DNA from: Candidatus Aminicenantota bacterium
GTDB lineage: Bacteria; Acidobacteriota; Aminicenantia; UBA2199
Direction of reading: 5' to 3'
Assembly (NCBI GenBank): GCA_016934745.1
Contig: JAFGSF010000016.1
Span: forward strand, 1 to 48,618
DNA: 48,618 bases
A program made the translations under genes and the position numbers. Of this stretch, positions 24,915-34,889 are shown piece after piece (position 1 is the first letter of the stretch; each line of letters starts with the position of its first letter). Under the pieces are notes generated by a model that was given only the letters and a program-made list of their open reading frames with translations, was not told the origin of the DNA and searched no databases.

Positions 24915-26920
24915 CAGTCTTCCTTTTTCACTTTCCGGGAATCAAAATAAAGATAAAGGGCCAGGGCGACGAACATGAGCAGGGCCAGAGGTTCTCCCTG
25001 GGCGGTATCGGCCCAGCCGAGATGAATGAACTTCTCCACGTCGAAATATTTCAGCAAGGCGCTGACCACGCCGATGAGGGCGCCGCCGGCGATGAAACCG
25101 GAAGCGATCAAAATGCCTTTATCATAACGCGCCGTCGCCAGTTTCTTGTCCGGGCTGGAACGGTTGATCAGGTATGCGATCAGGCCGCCAATGACCAGCG
25201 GGGTGTTTAATTCCAGCGGGATGTACATGCCCAGGGCGAAAGCCAGGGGCGGCACGCCGATCAATTCCATGATCAGGGCGGTCAAAATGCCGACGCCGTA
25301 CAATAGCCAGGGCACTTGGGCACCGGGGTTCATCAGCGGCTGGATCAGGGCCGCCATGGCATTGGCCTGAGGCGCCGCCAGGGCATTGGCACCGGAAAAG
25401 CCGTAGGTTTTGTTCAGCAGGAATATTACCACGCCCACCGACAGAGAGGCAGCCATAATGCCCAGAAATTTGTATAGCTGCTGCTTGACCGGGGTTGAAC
25501 CCAGCCAATAACCGACCTTTAAATCGGTGATAAAACCGCCGGACATGGAAAGGGCGGTACAAACGACGCCGCCGATCAGCAAGGCGGCAAACATACCGTA
25601 TTGTCCTTTCAAGCCGGCAGCCACCAGCACCAGGCTGCTTAGGATCAGGGTCATCATGGTCATTCCGGAGACCGGGTTGGTACCGACGATAGCAATCGCC
25701 CGGGCCGCCACGGACGTAAACAGGAAACTGATCACGAAAACGGTGACCATGGCGATCAATCCAAGCCTCAGAGCATGCGGGACCGGGCTCAATACGGAAA
25801 AGCTAAAAAATATAAAGATGATCAGGGCGGCAAGTCCCAACAGCATGATGACATATTTCATGCTCAAATCGGTCTGGGTTCGTTGCGGCTGGGTTTCCCG
25901 GCCGGTTTTCTTTTTCAACATTTGCTTGAAGCCCATGCCGAATGCCTGGACGATGATCTTGGATGACTTCAGGATGCCGATGATGCCGGCCATGGCAATG
26001 GCGCCAATGCCGATATAGCGAACGTAGGACCGGAATATTTCTTCGGCACTCATGGCGGAAATCAGCTGAGTCCCGGAACCGACGATCTCGGCCGGGATGA
26101 ACTGGCCGAAATAATAAATCACCGGAACCAGCAGGAACCAGGACAACAGGCTGCCGGCGGCAATGATGGACGTATATTTCAAGCCGACGATATAACCCAG
26201 TCCCAGAACAGCCGATAAAACGTCCATTTTAAAGACGATTCTGGCTTTTTCAGAGAGGGTTTGACCGATTTTGACGATCCGGCTTGTGAAGATTTCGTTA
26301 TAGGCTCCCACCGAATGGACCATAAAATCGAACAATCCGCCGATGATCATGCTCTTGACCAGTATCTTGGCCTGGGTACCGCCTTTTTCACCGGCGACCA
26401 GTATCTGGGCCGTGGCGGTGGCTTCGGGAAACGGGAAATGTCCGTGCATTTCCTTGACAAAGTATTTGCGAAAAGGGATTAAGAATAAAACTCCCAGCGT
26501 GCCTCCGAGAAATGATACCATGAATATTTTTATGAGGTCGAAACCGATTTTTTTATCCAGTCCAAGTATGAACAATGCCGGCAGGGTAAATATGGCTCCG
26601 GCGACAATCAGTCCGGAAGCGGCGCCGATGGACTGGATGATGACATTTTCCAAAATGGTGTTCTTTCTCCTGAACAAAGGCGACACGCCGACGGCGATGA
26701 TGGCAATGGGAATCGCCGCTTCAAAAACCTGTCCTATTTTCAAACCCAGGAAAGCCGCTGCTGCAGAGAAAACCACGGCCATAACCAAACCCAAAATTAT
26801 TGAACGGGCAGTTACCTCGGGAATAACACTGTCAGCGGAAATATAGGGCGCATATTCCTTGCCGGCGGGGAGCACATCGAATGCCCCTTCGGGCATTCCT
26901 TTTACTTCCTGTTTCTGCAT
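24914..26920 (-). CDS. OPT-family oligopeptide transporter
   Basis: Inner-membrane secondary transporter of the OPT/YSL superfamily (prokaryotic oligopeptide or metal-chelate importers). About 14-16 hydrophobic helices are visible in 668 residues. The N-terminal repeat with SIILGLVMAVVFSAAAAFLGLKIG, quoted in part, and the conserved HGHFPFPEATATAQILVAGEKGG region (about 138-160) are typical. Length matches the family. It is coupled to the M24 peptidase and follows the PpiD-like gene by 9 bases. Substrate (peptide or metal complex) cannot be told from sequence. Confidence 0.9.
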   Translation of the reverse strand: MQKQEVKGMPEGAFDVLPAGKEYAPYISADSVIPEVTARSIILGLVMAVVFSAAAAFLGLKIGQVFEAAIPIAIIAVGVSPLFRRKNTILENVIIQSIGAASGLIVAGAIFTLPALFILGLDKKIGFDLIKIFMVSFLGGTLGVLFLIPFRKYFVKEMHGHFPFPEATATAQILVAGEKGGTQAKILVKSMIIGGLFDFMVHSVGAYNEIFTSRIVKIGQTLSEKARIVFKMDVLSAVLGLGYIVGLKYTSIIAAGSLLSWFLLVPVIYYFGQFIPAEIVGSGTQLISAMSAEEIFRSYVRYIGIGAIAMAGIIGILKSSKIIVQAFGMGFKQMLKKKTGRETQPQRTQTDLSMKYVIMLLGLAALIIFIFFSFSVLSPVPHALRLGLIAMVTVFVISFLFTSVAARAIAIVGTNPVSGMTMMTLILSSLVLVAAGLKGQYGMFAALLIGGVVCTALSMSGGFITDLKVGYWLGSTPVKQQLYKFLGIMAASLSVGVVIFLLNKTYGFSGANALAAPQANAMAALIQPLMNPGAQVPWLLYGVGILTALIMELIGVPPLAFALGMYIPLELNTPLVIGGLIAYLINRSSPDKKLATARYDKGILIASGFIAGGALIGVVSALLKYFDVEKFIHLGWADTAQGEPLALLMFVALALYLYFDSRKVKKED

Positions 26921-26929
26921 GGATCCTCC

Positions 26930-28849
26930 TTAACGAAATTTGGATACGACATAATCCTTGATTTTTTCAAAAATCTCGGCATTGAATCTGATTTTATAAT
27001 TATCTCTTTTGCTCATTAGATATGAACCAAACCGGTTGTTTTTAGCTTCGTCGAGCTTTTTTTGATAAAACTCATCCTTCGCCAGCTGGAAATCCTGACT
27101 GGATGTGATTTTTTTGCTTTTCAACTTGATGATCACCGCGGCTTCGGTTTGGAAAACCACCGGAAGCGAAAACGAGTTTTCATTCATGGCAAAAACAATA
27201 TCGTCCAATCCCGTCAAAAGCGGGAAATCTGTCAGGCGGTCTCCCCTCTGATATGTGGTGTTTTCAAGCTTGAGATCTTCTTTTTTCAGATACTCTTCGA
27301 CTTTTTTTCCATCGACCAGGCGATTCAATTCTACGGCAACAATTTTGGCCCTGGCCAGTTGCAGCTGCAATTTCTTCGCCTTGATAACTTTATTTTTTAC
27401 CTGGTCCTTGACGGCTTCAAGCGGTTCGATTTCAGGTTTGGCAATTTGGGTCAACTGAACGATGGCAAACCCTTCCGGGAATTCCAACGGCGGTGCAATC
27501 TCATTTTTCCCGAGAGAAAACAATTTTCGAGAAATGTAACCCATCTCATCAATGCCTTTAATCGGCTGTCCGGCCGTCAGCAACTCACTGGTGATGACAT
27601 TTACCGCGCCATCCTTCATGTTCTTGGAACCCATGATTTTCGAGTACAACTTGTTGCTTCGCTCGGAGACCATTTTTTTTAACTGCTCGTTTTCGAGCAA
27701 GTCTGTAATTCTGGCCTTGACATCGCTGTAGTTTTCCTGGCTCTCCGCGGTTTTTTCGGCGGCAAACAAGATGGAAAAAGCCTGCCCGGCATCGACCGGA
27801 GAGGAGATTTCTCCTGACTTGAGATTATCAATCATACTGCGTTCCTGGTTGGAAAAATTCTGCCAGCCCCAATAACCCCAATCTCCCCCATCCATGGCTT
27901 TCTCATCATGGGACAATTCCCTGGCTTTTCCGGCAAAATTTTCCGGATTCAATTGGCCGGCAATCACATCGGTTTTTTGCAGTACCTCTTCACGGTCCTG
28001 CGGGGTGTACGGAATCCAGATGCGGCTAATTTTTGTTTTCGCTGGGATCTTGAACCTGTTTTTATTGTTTTTATAATATGCGAATGATTCCTCATCCTTG
28101 ATCTTGATATTTTTTTTAAAATCAGCAAATTTCAAAACCACTATTTGACCCGCCCTCTTTTCCGGGCTTTTAAACAAATTCTTATGGCCCGAATAAAAAT
28201 CCTGAAGTTCAAGATCACTGACATCCGGTTCAGCTTTGATGGATTCGCTTTTAAAGGCAATAAACTCAAGTTCGGCCTTGTCATTTTCCTTTCGATATTC
28301 CGCTAGGATTGTATTCCAATCGAGTACAAGTCCTGCAGTCAGCATTTCCTTTAACTTATCAGCCAGGATTTCTTTTTTTAGTCCATCTTCAAAATCCATC
28401 ACCTTGATCTGATTGTAAGCCAGCAGCCGTTCATATTCCTCGGAACCGATAAAACCGCCATCACGCTGAAAAGCAGGATAAGAACGGATGCGATCTTTCA
28501 ATTCAGCTTCGCTGACGCTCAGGTGCAGTTTTTCAGCCTCATTTTCAATGAGCAGCGCACTGACCATGCCCTGCAGTACCTGTTCGGCGATACCCAGCTG
28601 GTTGATCATTGAACGATTGAAATTGTTTTTGAACTGCTTGCTGTACATATCCAGGCTTCTGACCAGGTTTTTCTGGAATTCTTCGCCGTTGATGCGCTTA
28701 TTGCCAATGGCGGCCACATCGCGATCCAAGCCTTCCGCTTCAAATCTTCCGGATCCCCATTGCACAAAAATGAATCCTACGAATGCCAATATAACCAGCC
28801 ATAAAATCCAGGAGAGTGATTTCATGTTGTTGCGCATAGTTTTAAGCAT
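26930..28849 (-). CDS. ppiD: PpiD/SurA-like periplasmic peptidyl-prolyl isomerase
   Basis: Membrane-anchored periplasmic foldase. N-terminal helix (about 13-30) with basic residues before it points the bulk to the periplasm. A SurA_N-like domain (about 40-230) is followed by a parvulin domain (about 265-370; GGDWGYWGW, LKSGEISSPV). A further helical region with a second isomerase-like part follows. Length 639 matches PpiD. It overlaps the kinase gene by 8 bases upstream. PpiD assists outer-membrane and secreted proteins, in keeping with the exported proteins at the window's right end. Confidence 0.88.
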   Translation of the reverse strand: MLKTMRNNMKSLSWILWLVILAFVGFIFVQWGSGRFEAEGLDRDVAAIGNKRINGEEFQKNLVRSLDMYSKQFKNNFNRSMINQLGIAEQVLQGMVSALLIENEAEKLHLSVSEAELKDRIRSYPAFQRDGGFIGSEEYERLLAYNQIKVMDFEDGLKKEILADKLKEMLTAGLVLDWNTILAEYRKENDKAELEFIAFKSESIKAEPDVSDLELQDFYSGHKNLFKSPEKRAGQIVVLKFADFKKNIKIKDEESFAYYKNNKNRFKIPAKTKISRIWIPYTPQDREEVLQKTDVIAGQLNPENFAGKARELSHDEKAMDGGDWGYWGWQNFSNQERSMIDNLKSGEISSPVDAGQAFSILFAAEKTAESQENYSDVKARITDLLENEQLKKMVSERSNKLYSKIMGSKNMKDGAVNVITSELLTAGQPIKGIDEMGYISRKLFSLGKNEIAPPLEFPEGFAIVQLTQIAKPEIEPLEAVKDQVKNKVIKAKKLQLQLARAKIVAVELNRLVDGKKVEEYLKKEDLKLENTTYQRGDRLTDFPLLTGLDDIVFAMNENSFSLPVVFQTEAAVIIKLKSKKITSSQDFQLAKDEFYQKKLDEAKNNRFGSYLMSKRDNYKIRFNAEIFEKIKDYVVSKFR

Positions 28850-30029
28850 TATGTTCCTCCAATTGATTTGGGTTTTTGAATTTCCGATGGTTCATTTTCA
28901 AGTAAACCGACACCGTGGCTCCGTGGATCTCGTTGTTGTTTATCACGATATTGCCAGAATGTTCCTGGATAATATTATAGGCAATGGTCAGGCCGATACC
29001 TTTTTTTTGCGTTCTGCTCTTGGTGGTATAAAATGGATCAAAGGCCTTCTCCAGGTTTTTAAAACCGCCCCCGTTGTCCATGATATCCACGATTACATTT
29101 TGACCATCCATGGATTTTTTTATATTGATCGTAATTTTTCCGTTCTGAATGTTGTTTTCCTTGAAAGCTTCGATAGAATTTTCCACCACGCCTTCGAATA
29201 CCTGCCAAAGGGAAAAATGGTTGCCTTGAATGATGATTTCCTGGTCAAAATTGATTTTTTCAATGATATATTCACTGTTGCCCGGGCGGCTGGAAATGAC
29301 TTTGACCAGTTTATCAAGCAAATTGGCCAGGTTGATTTCCATCTTGATCTGGTCCATGTCCGGATTGAGTTGGTTCAGCTGATCAATGATGGTTTTGATG
29401 CGCAATGCCTGATTTTGAATACTGCCCAATTTTTCCTTGGCATAGGGAGTGATGTCATCGCGAATATTCAACAAGTCGACATAGCCTAAAATTCCGGTCA
29501 AGGGATTGTTGATTTCATGGGCGAATCCAGAAACAATCGCGGTCAACGATTTTTGCTTCTCGGTTTGAATAATGTGTTTCTGGGTGTCACGCAGTTCCTG
29601 GATGGCGATTTGCAGTTTGCGGTTGGATTCTTTCAATTCCATGGTACGGGAAAGAACTTGCTTTTCCAAATCCTTGTGCGTGGATTCGATTTCCCCCATC
29701 ATGATTTCAATTTTTTCGGCCATTTCATTGAATTGGTCGGCCATGAAAGAAAATTCATTATTGGCCTTTATTTTAATTCGGTGCGACAGGTTGCCATAGG
29801 AAATTTTTTCCAGGCCGTTTTCCAGCAAATGCATGGGCTGGGTCAAATGCTTTCTGGTCCAGATCAGAATGATGACAAAAATGATCGGCGGCAAGGTCGC
29901 GATTAAGACGATCAGAAATTTAACATTGATAAGATTCTCAATGATGAGATACGCCATGGCGATATATCCGGCACTGATGAAGATGAAAGACAGCAGAAGT
30001 TTGGCTCGCAATGTACTTATTTTTAACAT
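28842..30029 (-). CDS. Sensor histidine kinase with HAMP domain
   Basis: Membrane histidine kinase. From ATG 30029 it has 395 residues: two transmembrane helices (about 8-28 and 35-56) with almost no periplasmic loop, a HAMP domain (about 57-110), a coiled coil, HisKA with the phospho-acceptor His in FAHEINNPLTG (about 170), and an ATPase domain with N box VVENSIEAF, DNGGGF and GIGLTIAYNII. A longer frame reaches 30158 inside era, but the promoter lies after that, so the shorter start is chosen; ATG 30038 would fall before the transcription start. No response regulator is next to it. The lack of a sensor loop suggests sensing in the membrane or through HAMP. Confidence 0.88.
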   Translation of the reverse strand: MLKISTLRAKLLLSFIFISAGYIAMAYLIIENLINVKFLIVLIATLPPIIFVIILIWTRKHLTQPMHLLENGLEKISYGNLSHRIKIKANNEFSFMADQFNEMAEKIEIMMGEIESTHKDLEKQVLSRTMELKESNRKLQIAIQELRDTQKHIIQTEKQKSLTAIVSGFAHEINNPLTGILGYVDLLNIRDDITPYAKEKLGSIQNQALRIKTIIDQLNQLNPDMDQIKMEINLANLLDKLVKVISSRPGNSEYIIEKINFDQEIIIQGNHFSLWQVFEGVVENSIEAFKENNIQNGKITINIKKSMDGQNVIVDIMDNGGGFKNLEKAFDPFYTTKSRTQKKGIGLTIAYNIIQEHSGNIVINNNEIHGATVSVYLKMNHRKFKNPNQLEEHNA

Positions 30030-30042
30030 ATGTATCATGCGT

Positions 30043-30071
30043 ATTCTATTACAAATATGGATAAATATCAA
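30043..30071 (-). promoter_or_regulatory. Predicted promoter for the histidine kinase
   Basis: TTGATA (30071-30066) and TAGAAT (30048-30043) with 17-base spacing sit in the 77-base era-kinase gap. The start point would be near 30036, seven bases before ATG 30029, so the transcript has almost no leader. Confidence 0.55.
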
Positions 30072-30115
30072 CCATGGATAAGGGCCAAAGCGGCTGGTTG
30101 CGTACTTTCTCGGGA

Positions 30116-31000
30116 CTATTGGAGGATATCGTGTATCACTTGGCTGGAATTTCTCCAACCGGGCACAATTTTTACAAATAAATCCAAAAAAACCTTTTTA
30201 CCAAAATGTCCTTCGAGGGTTTGCCGCGCCTGCTGTCCGATTTGTTTGATCATTGCGCCTTTCTTCCCGACCACTATTTTTTTCTGAGCACTGGATTCAA
30301 CGTAAATCTCGGCCCGGACCACCGTGACTTCGCCGCGTTCCGTGATTTCTTCTATTTTAATGGTGGTCGTAAATGGAAGTTCATCTTCGACCCATTGCAA
30401 CATGTTTTCACGGATCAATTCGCCGATGAAAAATTTTTCCGATTGCTGGGTAATGGTATCATCCGGAAAAAAATTTTCACCTTCGGGAAGGTATTTGAAA
30501 ATCAATGCCTCAAGCACATCGAGGTTGTCGCCTTTCAAGGCCGATATGGGGACGATTTCGCGCCAGGGGAATATATCTTTTTCATGCTGGATTTTTTCAA
30601 GAACCTTGCCTTTGTTCAACTTATCTATCTTGTTGATCACCAAAAAGACATTTTTAGCAGCTTTTTCAAGCAGCGAAATAATGAAATCGTCTTCCCTGGC
30701 AAAAGCCAGATCGATGAAGTAAAGGACGAGGTCCGCATCGAACAAGGCATCGGTGACGGCTTTCATCATCAGGTCGTTCAATTTGAAATGGGGCTTGTGG
30801 ATGCCCGGGCAATCAAAAAAAATAATCTGGCCTTGTTCGCTGGTTTTGACCGCCAGGATTCTTTTTCGCGTGGTTTGGGGTTTATTGGAAACGATAGCCA
30901 CTTTGGTACGCAGCAAGGCGTTGATAAAAGTCGATTTTCCGACATTGGTACGACCCAACAGGGCTACATACCCTGAATGTCTGGGGTTACTTTTTTTCAT
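30116..31000 (-). CDS. era: GTPase Era
   Basis: GTPase with KH domain that binds the 3' end of 16S rRNA in 30S assembly. G1 GRTNVGKSTFIN (about 14-25), G2 QTTRKRIL, G3 DCPGIH, G4 NKID and the KH region with GKKGAMIKQIG (about 250) are present. Start chosen at ATG 31000, where the protein reads MKKSNPRHSGYVALLG; the longer frame lies in corC. Length 294. It overlaps corC by 14 bases. ybeY-corC-era grouping is widespread. Confidence 0.96.
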   Translation of the reverse strand: MKKSNPRHSGYVALLGRTNVGKSTFINALLRTKVAIVSNKPQTTRKRILAVKTSEQGQIIFFDCPGIHKPHFKLNDLMMKAVTDALFDADLVLYFIDLAFAREDDFIISLLEKAAKNVFLVINKIDKLNKGKVLEKIQHEKDIFPWREIVPISALKGDNLDVLEALIFKYLPEGENFFPDDTITQQSEKFFIGELIRENMLQWVEDELPFTTTIKIEEITERGEVTVVRAEIYVESSAQKKIVVGKKGAMIKQIGQQARQTLEGHFGKKVFLDLFVKIVPGWRNSSQVIHDILQ

Positions 31001-32204
31001 GATGGATGCGCACGCTGATGATGCGATTTTTTTTGACTTCCAGTACTTCAAGCACATGACCTTCGATGGTCACCTGGTCGTGGGCATCGGGAATTTTACC
31101 CAGTTTGCAGCTGATCAACCCGGCCACGGTCTGATAGTCTTCACTCTCATCAATTTCAATTTTTAAGAGTTCATTCAATTCATAAATAGCCGTATCGCCC
31201 TTGACGATGAATCCATCGTGGTCTCGAACGATGGGTTCCAGGTCGTCATCATACTCATCCTTGATGTCGCCGACAATCTCCTCAATCACATCCTCCATGC
31301 TGATGACACCGGATACACCGCCAAATTCATCGATGACGATGGCGAATTTCTGCTTGGTCTTCTGCATTTCCTTCAACAGTTCCAGGATGCGCATGGTCTC
31401 GGGAATAAAAAAGGGCGGACGGAGAATCTCATTGATATCAAACTCGTTTCGGCCCCAATAATTAAACACATCCTTGGACAGGATAATGCCTTCGATATGG
31501 TCAATCCTTTCGACGACTACCGGGAATCTCGATTTTTTCTCCTTTTTAATGAGTTCAATGATTGTCTCCAACGTGGCGTCGATGTTAATATGAATCATGT
31601 CCACGCGCGGGGTCATGATTTCCTTGACCAGTGTATCCCCGAATTCCAGGACGCTTTCGATCATTTCCTGGTCCTCTTTTTCGATGACCCCTTCCTTAGC
31701 GCCTTCTTCAAGAAATAATTCCAATTGTTCTTCACTCAGGTCTTCATCTTGGTTTTCACGGGTATCGGCCGTGTTTTCCCTTAAAAAAAAGCCGAAAATG
31801 AAGTTCAACGGGTAAAAAATTATCCAGGCGACCGGAAAAAGAAACAGCAGGTTGCGCAGTATTTTTTCCCGATTCAGGTAGGCGGCGATATAAAAAAACA
31901 GGTTGAAAAAAAACAGGTACATCAGGCCGATCACTAGAATCCTTGACGTGGCCGAGGAAATGGTATTTTCGAGGGCGTGAAAGGTGAGGATGAGTATAAT
32001 GATCTGCATGAAAAAAACCACCGTCTCCAGCGAATGGATGACCAAATCAAATTTCTCGACAAAAGCGAAATTCGGTTTCCGTCGCGGTGGCAAACCGTTG
32101 AGGAATTTGGCCAAAGAAATGCGAGAAAAACTTTCAAAACTGCTTGCCAGCAGGTAGAATAGAATGGTCGCGATATACAAAAAGATTAAAATGCCCAATT
32201 TCAT
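30987..32204 (-). CDS. CorC/HlyC-type CBS-domain membrane protein
   Basis: Hemolysin-C/CorC family. Four hydrophobic segments in residues 1-140 form a diverged CNNM-like part. An acidic stretch follows, then two CBS domains (about 190-305, with MTPRVDMIHI and VIDEFGGVSGVISMEDVIEEI) and a C-terminal CorC/HlyC domain. Proposed roles are Mg/Co efflux. The start is ATG 32204, sharing ATGA with the ybeY stop. Length 405 is typical of the transmembrane version. Confidence 0.9.
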   Translation of the reverse strand: MKLGILIFLYIATILFYLLASSFESFSRISLAKFLNGLPPRRKPNFAFVEKFDLVIHSLETVVFFMQIIILILTFHALENTISSATSRILVIGLMYLFFFNLFFYIAAYLNREKILRNLLFLFPVAWIIFYPLNFIFGFFLRENTADTRENQDEDLSEEQLELFLEEGAKEGVIEKEDQEMIESVLEFGDTLVKEIMTPRVDMIHINIDATLETIIELIKKEKKSRFPVVVERIDHIEGIILSKDVFNYWGRNEFDINEILRPPFFIPETMRILELLKEMQKTKQKFAIVIDEFGGVSGVISMEDVIEEIVGDIKDEYDDDLEPIVRDHDGFIVKGDTAIYELNELLKIEIDESEDYQTVAGLISCKLGKIPDAHDQVTIEGHVLEVLEVKKNRIISVRIHHEKK

Positions 32205-32617
32205 TCGAGTTCACCTGAATACGCCGCGAATAGTTGTCGCTGCCTGGCCAGCATGTCGCCCTTGTCTTTTTCATGATCGTGGCCCTGCAGGTGCAGCAAA
32301 CCATGGATTATCAGCAGCAGCAATTCTTTTTGCAGTGAATGGCCATTCTCCCGGGCCTGTTTTTCAGCCTGGGTCCAGCAGATCAGAATATCTCCGGCGT
32401 AGAAGCCGCCGGGAAGTTTTTCGTCAAGTGAAAAACTCAGCACATCGGTGACGCGATCCTGGCCACGGTATTTTTTATTTAACGTCCGGACTTCATCAGC
32501 GGCGGCAATTTTAATGGTTACGGCTCCGCGCAGGGGCAATTGGCCGGCGATTTCCTTGACAAGACGACGCAGTGTTTTTGTTTTCAGAGGAAAACCGTTA
32601 TGTTGGATTTGAATCAT
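32201..32617 (-). CDS. ybeY: Endoribonuclease YbeY
   Basis: Zinc-dependent RNase for 16S rRNA 3' maturation and ribosome quality control. The metal motif HGLLHLQGHDH (about 109-119) is complete and VTDVLSFSLDE precedes it. Start chosen at ATG 32617 (protein begins MIQIQHNG), which has AAGAGA six bases upstream; ATG 32623 is an alternative. Length about 138. It overlaps the end of the HD-phosphodiesterase gene. phoH-pgpH-ybeY-corC-era is a well conserved order. Confidence 0.95.
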   Translation of the reverse strand: MIQIQHNGFPLKTKTLRRLVKEIAGQLPLRGAVTIKIAAADEVRTLNKKYRGQDRVTDVLSFSLDEKLPGGFYAGDILICWTQAEKQARENGHSLQKELLLLIIHGLLHLQGHDHEKDKGDMLARQRQLFAAYSGELE

Positions 32618-34889
32618 TGACATTCTCTTTTTTAAAATCAAAACCGGGATAAGCGATACGCTGATGGTAAATGGAGGCGAGCTTGTTGTAGAAGCTGCCG
32701 GCGATAATGTTCAGGGCTTGGAATGTCAGGCCCCGGCATTCGGAGAATTGATTTTCAGCGATATCGGCGCTGATAATCTGTTCGATCACATTTTTTATGT
32801 CCTGATCGTTGGGTGAAGAAAGACTTTTGGATGCCGCTTCCACCTGGTCGGCCAGCATGATGATGGCTTGTTCGATTTCCTGGGGTTTTTTCCCTGGATA
32901 GCGGAACATGTTTTCATCAAAATCATCCAGTTGGCCGGAACTGCTTTCCTTGGCCTTTTCATAAAAATATTTGACCAGCTTGGTTCCATGATGTTGATCA
33001 ATGGACTGAGCGACTTTTCGCGGCAGTTTCAATGATTCGGCTTTTTCCATGCCGGCGCTGATATGGGCGATGATTATTTTTGCACTTTCCCTCGGTGTGA
33101 GTTTGCCGTGTGGATTCTCGTAAACCGAAGCATTTTCAGTAAAAAACTGCGGGCTGTCAATTTTGCCGATATCATGGTACAGCGCCATGGCCCGTAACAG
33201 GATTGGCGATAATTGCAGTTCCTGGGCTGCGCTTTCGGCCAGGGAAGCCACCATTTGCGAGTGGTGATAGGTTCCCGGCGCCTTTTCCAGCATCTCGCGG
33301 AAAACCGGCAGGTTCAGGTTGGTGATCTCCACCAGTTTCAAATCGGTGAGCACCTTGAATATGACCTCCCATAAAGGGATCAAGAAATTAGCTATAAACA
33401 CCGATAGTAAGGCCGATAAAATGCCCATCACCACAAAAAACGCCACGCGGCGCCAGCTGAAATCATCTTGGGTCAGTGCAAACATCATGGTCGTCAGCAC
33501 ATTGACCGGCAGCAGCCAGAAAAAGCCCGCCTTCAGGATCGAAGAACGCTTCAAGCGTTGATAGAATTCGATTCCGAAAGCCACCGCCAAGTTGCCTGCC
33601 AGAACAAACAGCATAACCTTGAAGTTCCAATCACAGATGATACCGCTGATAATGGCATTGATGATCGAGAAGGTGACGGCGCTTTGCAGGCTGAACAGAA
33701 ACGCAATGAGCAGCGAGCCGATTGCGAAAGGAATGCCGTAAACCATGTCGGTGTTGTCGATGTTGATGCTCAGGGCAATATTATTCAAAATAAGTGGATA
33801 CACGAAAAGCGCCAGGCGATAGCTTACGGCGCAGGCAATAAAGGTCATGGCGCTGACAAAATTAAGCTTGGAGCGGTTGATACCGCCGATCTTAGTCAAA
33901 ACATGGAGGCGCCAGAAGAAATAAAAAAGGATAGCAAAAACCATAAAAATCATGAAAATGCCGGAAATACGGTATGAGCCGGTTATCTCCTCGGCGCGAA
34001 TCAAGCGCACCAATTTCAGATGGTCTTTGTTTATCTCATCACCGCGGCGCAGAATGATCTTGTTTTTTTTCAATTGAATAAAAACCGGATTGACCATGGA
34101 CAAAGCCTTTTCTTCCTGCTGCCTGGTCAATATTTTAGAGAATGAGACATTGGCGCTGATGTATTCAAGCAATATTGGAATAATGACGGCATGTTCATTC
34201 TTGCTCAAGGCGTATTGCTTTAAAAAATCATTCAATTCTTCCCTGATTTCATTGCTGTCGTACAGCTCGGTCACCTTGAATTGAGTGGTGCCGCGTTTTT
34301 CCGAATAGATGGTAATGAGGTCATCCGGGCCCTTGGGAATGCCGATTTTTGACAGTAGAATGCCCTTTTCTTCCCATTGGGCTATTTCCTCCTGCAGGCG
34401 GTGCAGATCGATCTTGCCGAAAACATTGGCGCGCAGCAGATCACGGATGGACTTGGTTGTCAATTCGATCCCGAAATTGCTGCTGATGTCGGAGCGTACC
34501 TCGTCAAGATCCAACTGCCCCTTGGTCCATTGCTTGCGCATTTCCTTGAAATATTCGAACCATTCATTAAGCAGCATTTGGCTGCTGGCAATTTTCTGTT
34601 CACTGAATTCATAAACCGGGATTAAATTTGCCCTGGCCTTCTGACGGTTCAGTTCGGTCATTTCCCTGTCTTCCACGGTCATGTCCTTGCGGATAACGAT
34701 ATCATCGACGGCAATATCACCCACCTTCAAATTGGAGTCTTTAATGGTTTTCAGGGGCGGCCGGTAACTGACATAAGAAATAACGGCAACGAAGGCAATC
34801 CCGATCAGCAGTTTTCCTATCCAAGGGTTCCCGTTTTTCGTCGCCTCCAGTTGTCTCTTTTTCTTTTTTAATTCAAGATCAAAATTCAT
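32598..34889 (-). CDS. 7TM receptor HD-domain phosphodiesterase (PgpH-like)
   Basis: Membrane HD hydrolase; PgpH of Listeria degrades c-di-AMP. Layout: short cytosolic N-terminus, one helix (about 26-45), extracytoplasmic 7TMR-HDED domain (about 50-290), seven hydrophobic helices (about 300-510), then HD domain with YHHSQMV (about 540) and ALYHDIGKID (about 567). Length 763 is typical. ATG overlaps the phoH stop by 4 bases. No diadenylate cyclase gene is in this window, so c-di-AMP specificity stays inferred from family and neighbours. Confidence 0.92.
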   Translation of the reverse strand: MNFDLELKKKKRQLEATKNGNPWIGKLLIGIAFVAVISYVSYRPPLKTIKDSNLKVGDIAVDDIVIRKDMTVEDREMTELNRQKARANLIPVYEFSEQKIASSQMLLNEWFEYFKEMRKQWTKGQLDLDEVRSDISSNFGIELTTKSIRDLLRANVFGKIDLHRLQEEIAQWEEKGILLSKIGIPKGPDDLITIYSEKRGTTQFKVTELYDSNEIREELNDFLKQYALSKNEHAVIIPILLEYISANVSFSKILTRQQEEKALSMVNPVFIQLKKNKIILRRGDEINKDHLKLVRLIRAEEITGSYRISGIFMIFMVFAILFYFFWRLHVLTKIGGINRSKLNFVSAMTFIACAVSYRLALFVYPLILNNIALSINIDNTDMVYGIPFAIGSLLIAFLFSLQSAVTFSIINAIISGIICDWNFKVMLFVLAGNLAVAFGIEFYQRLKRSSILKAGFFWLLPVNVLTTMMFALTQDDFSWRRVAFFVVMGILSALLSVFIANFLIPLWEVIFKVLTDLKLVEITNLNLPVFREMLEKAPGTYHHSQMVASLAESAAQELQLSPILLRAMALYHDIGKIDSPQFFTENASVYENPHGKLTPRESAKIIIAHISAGMEKAESLKLPRKVAQSIDQHHGTKLVKYFYEKAKESSSGQLDDFDENMFRYPGKKPQEIEQAIIMLADQVEAASKSLSSPNDQDIKNVIEQIISADIAENQFSECRGLTFQALNIIAGSFYNKLASIYHQRIAYPGFDFKKENVNDSNPT

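Noticed and set aside
30030..30158. Longer N-terminus of the histidine kinase
   Set aside because: It would begin inside era and upstream of the likely promoter, and the added residues look non-native.
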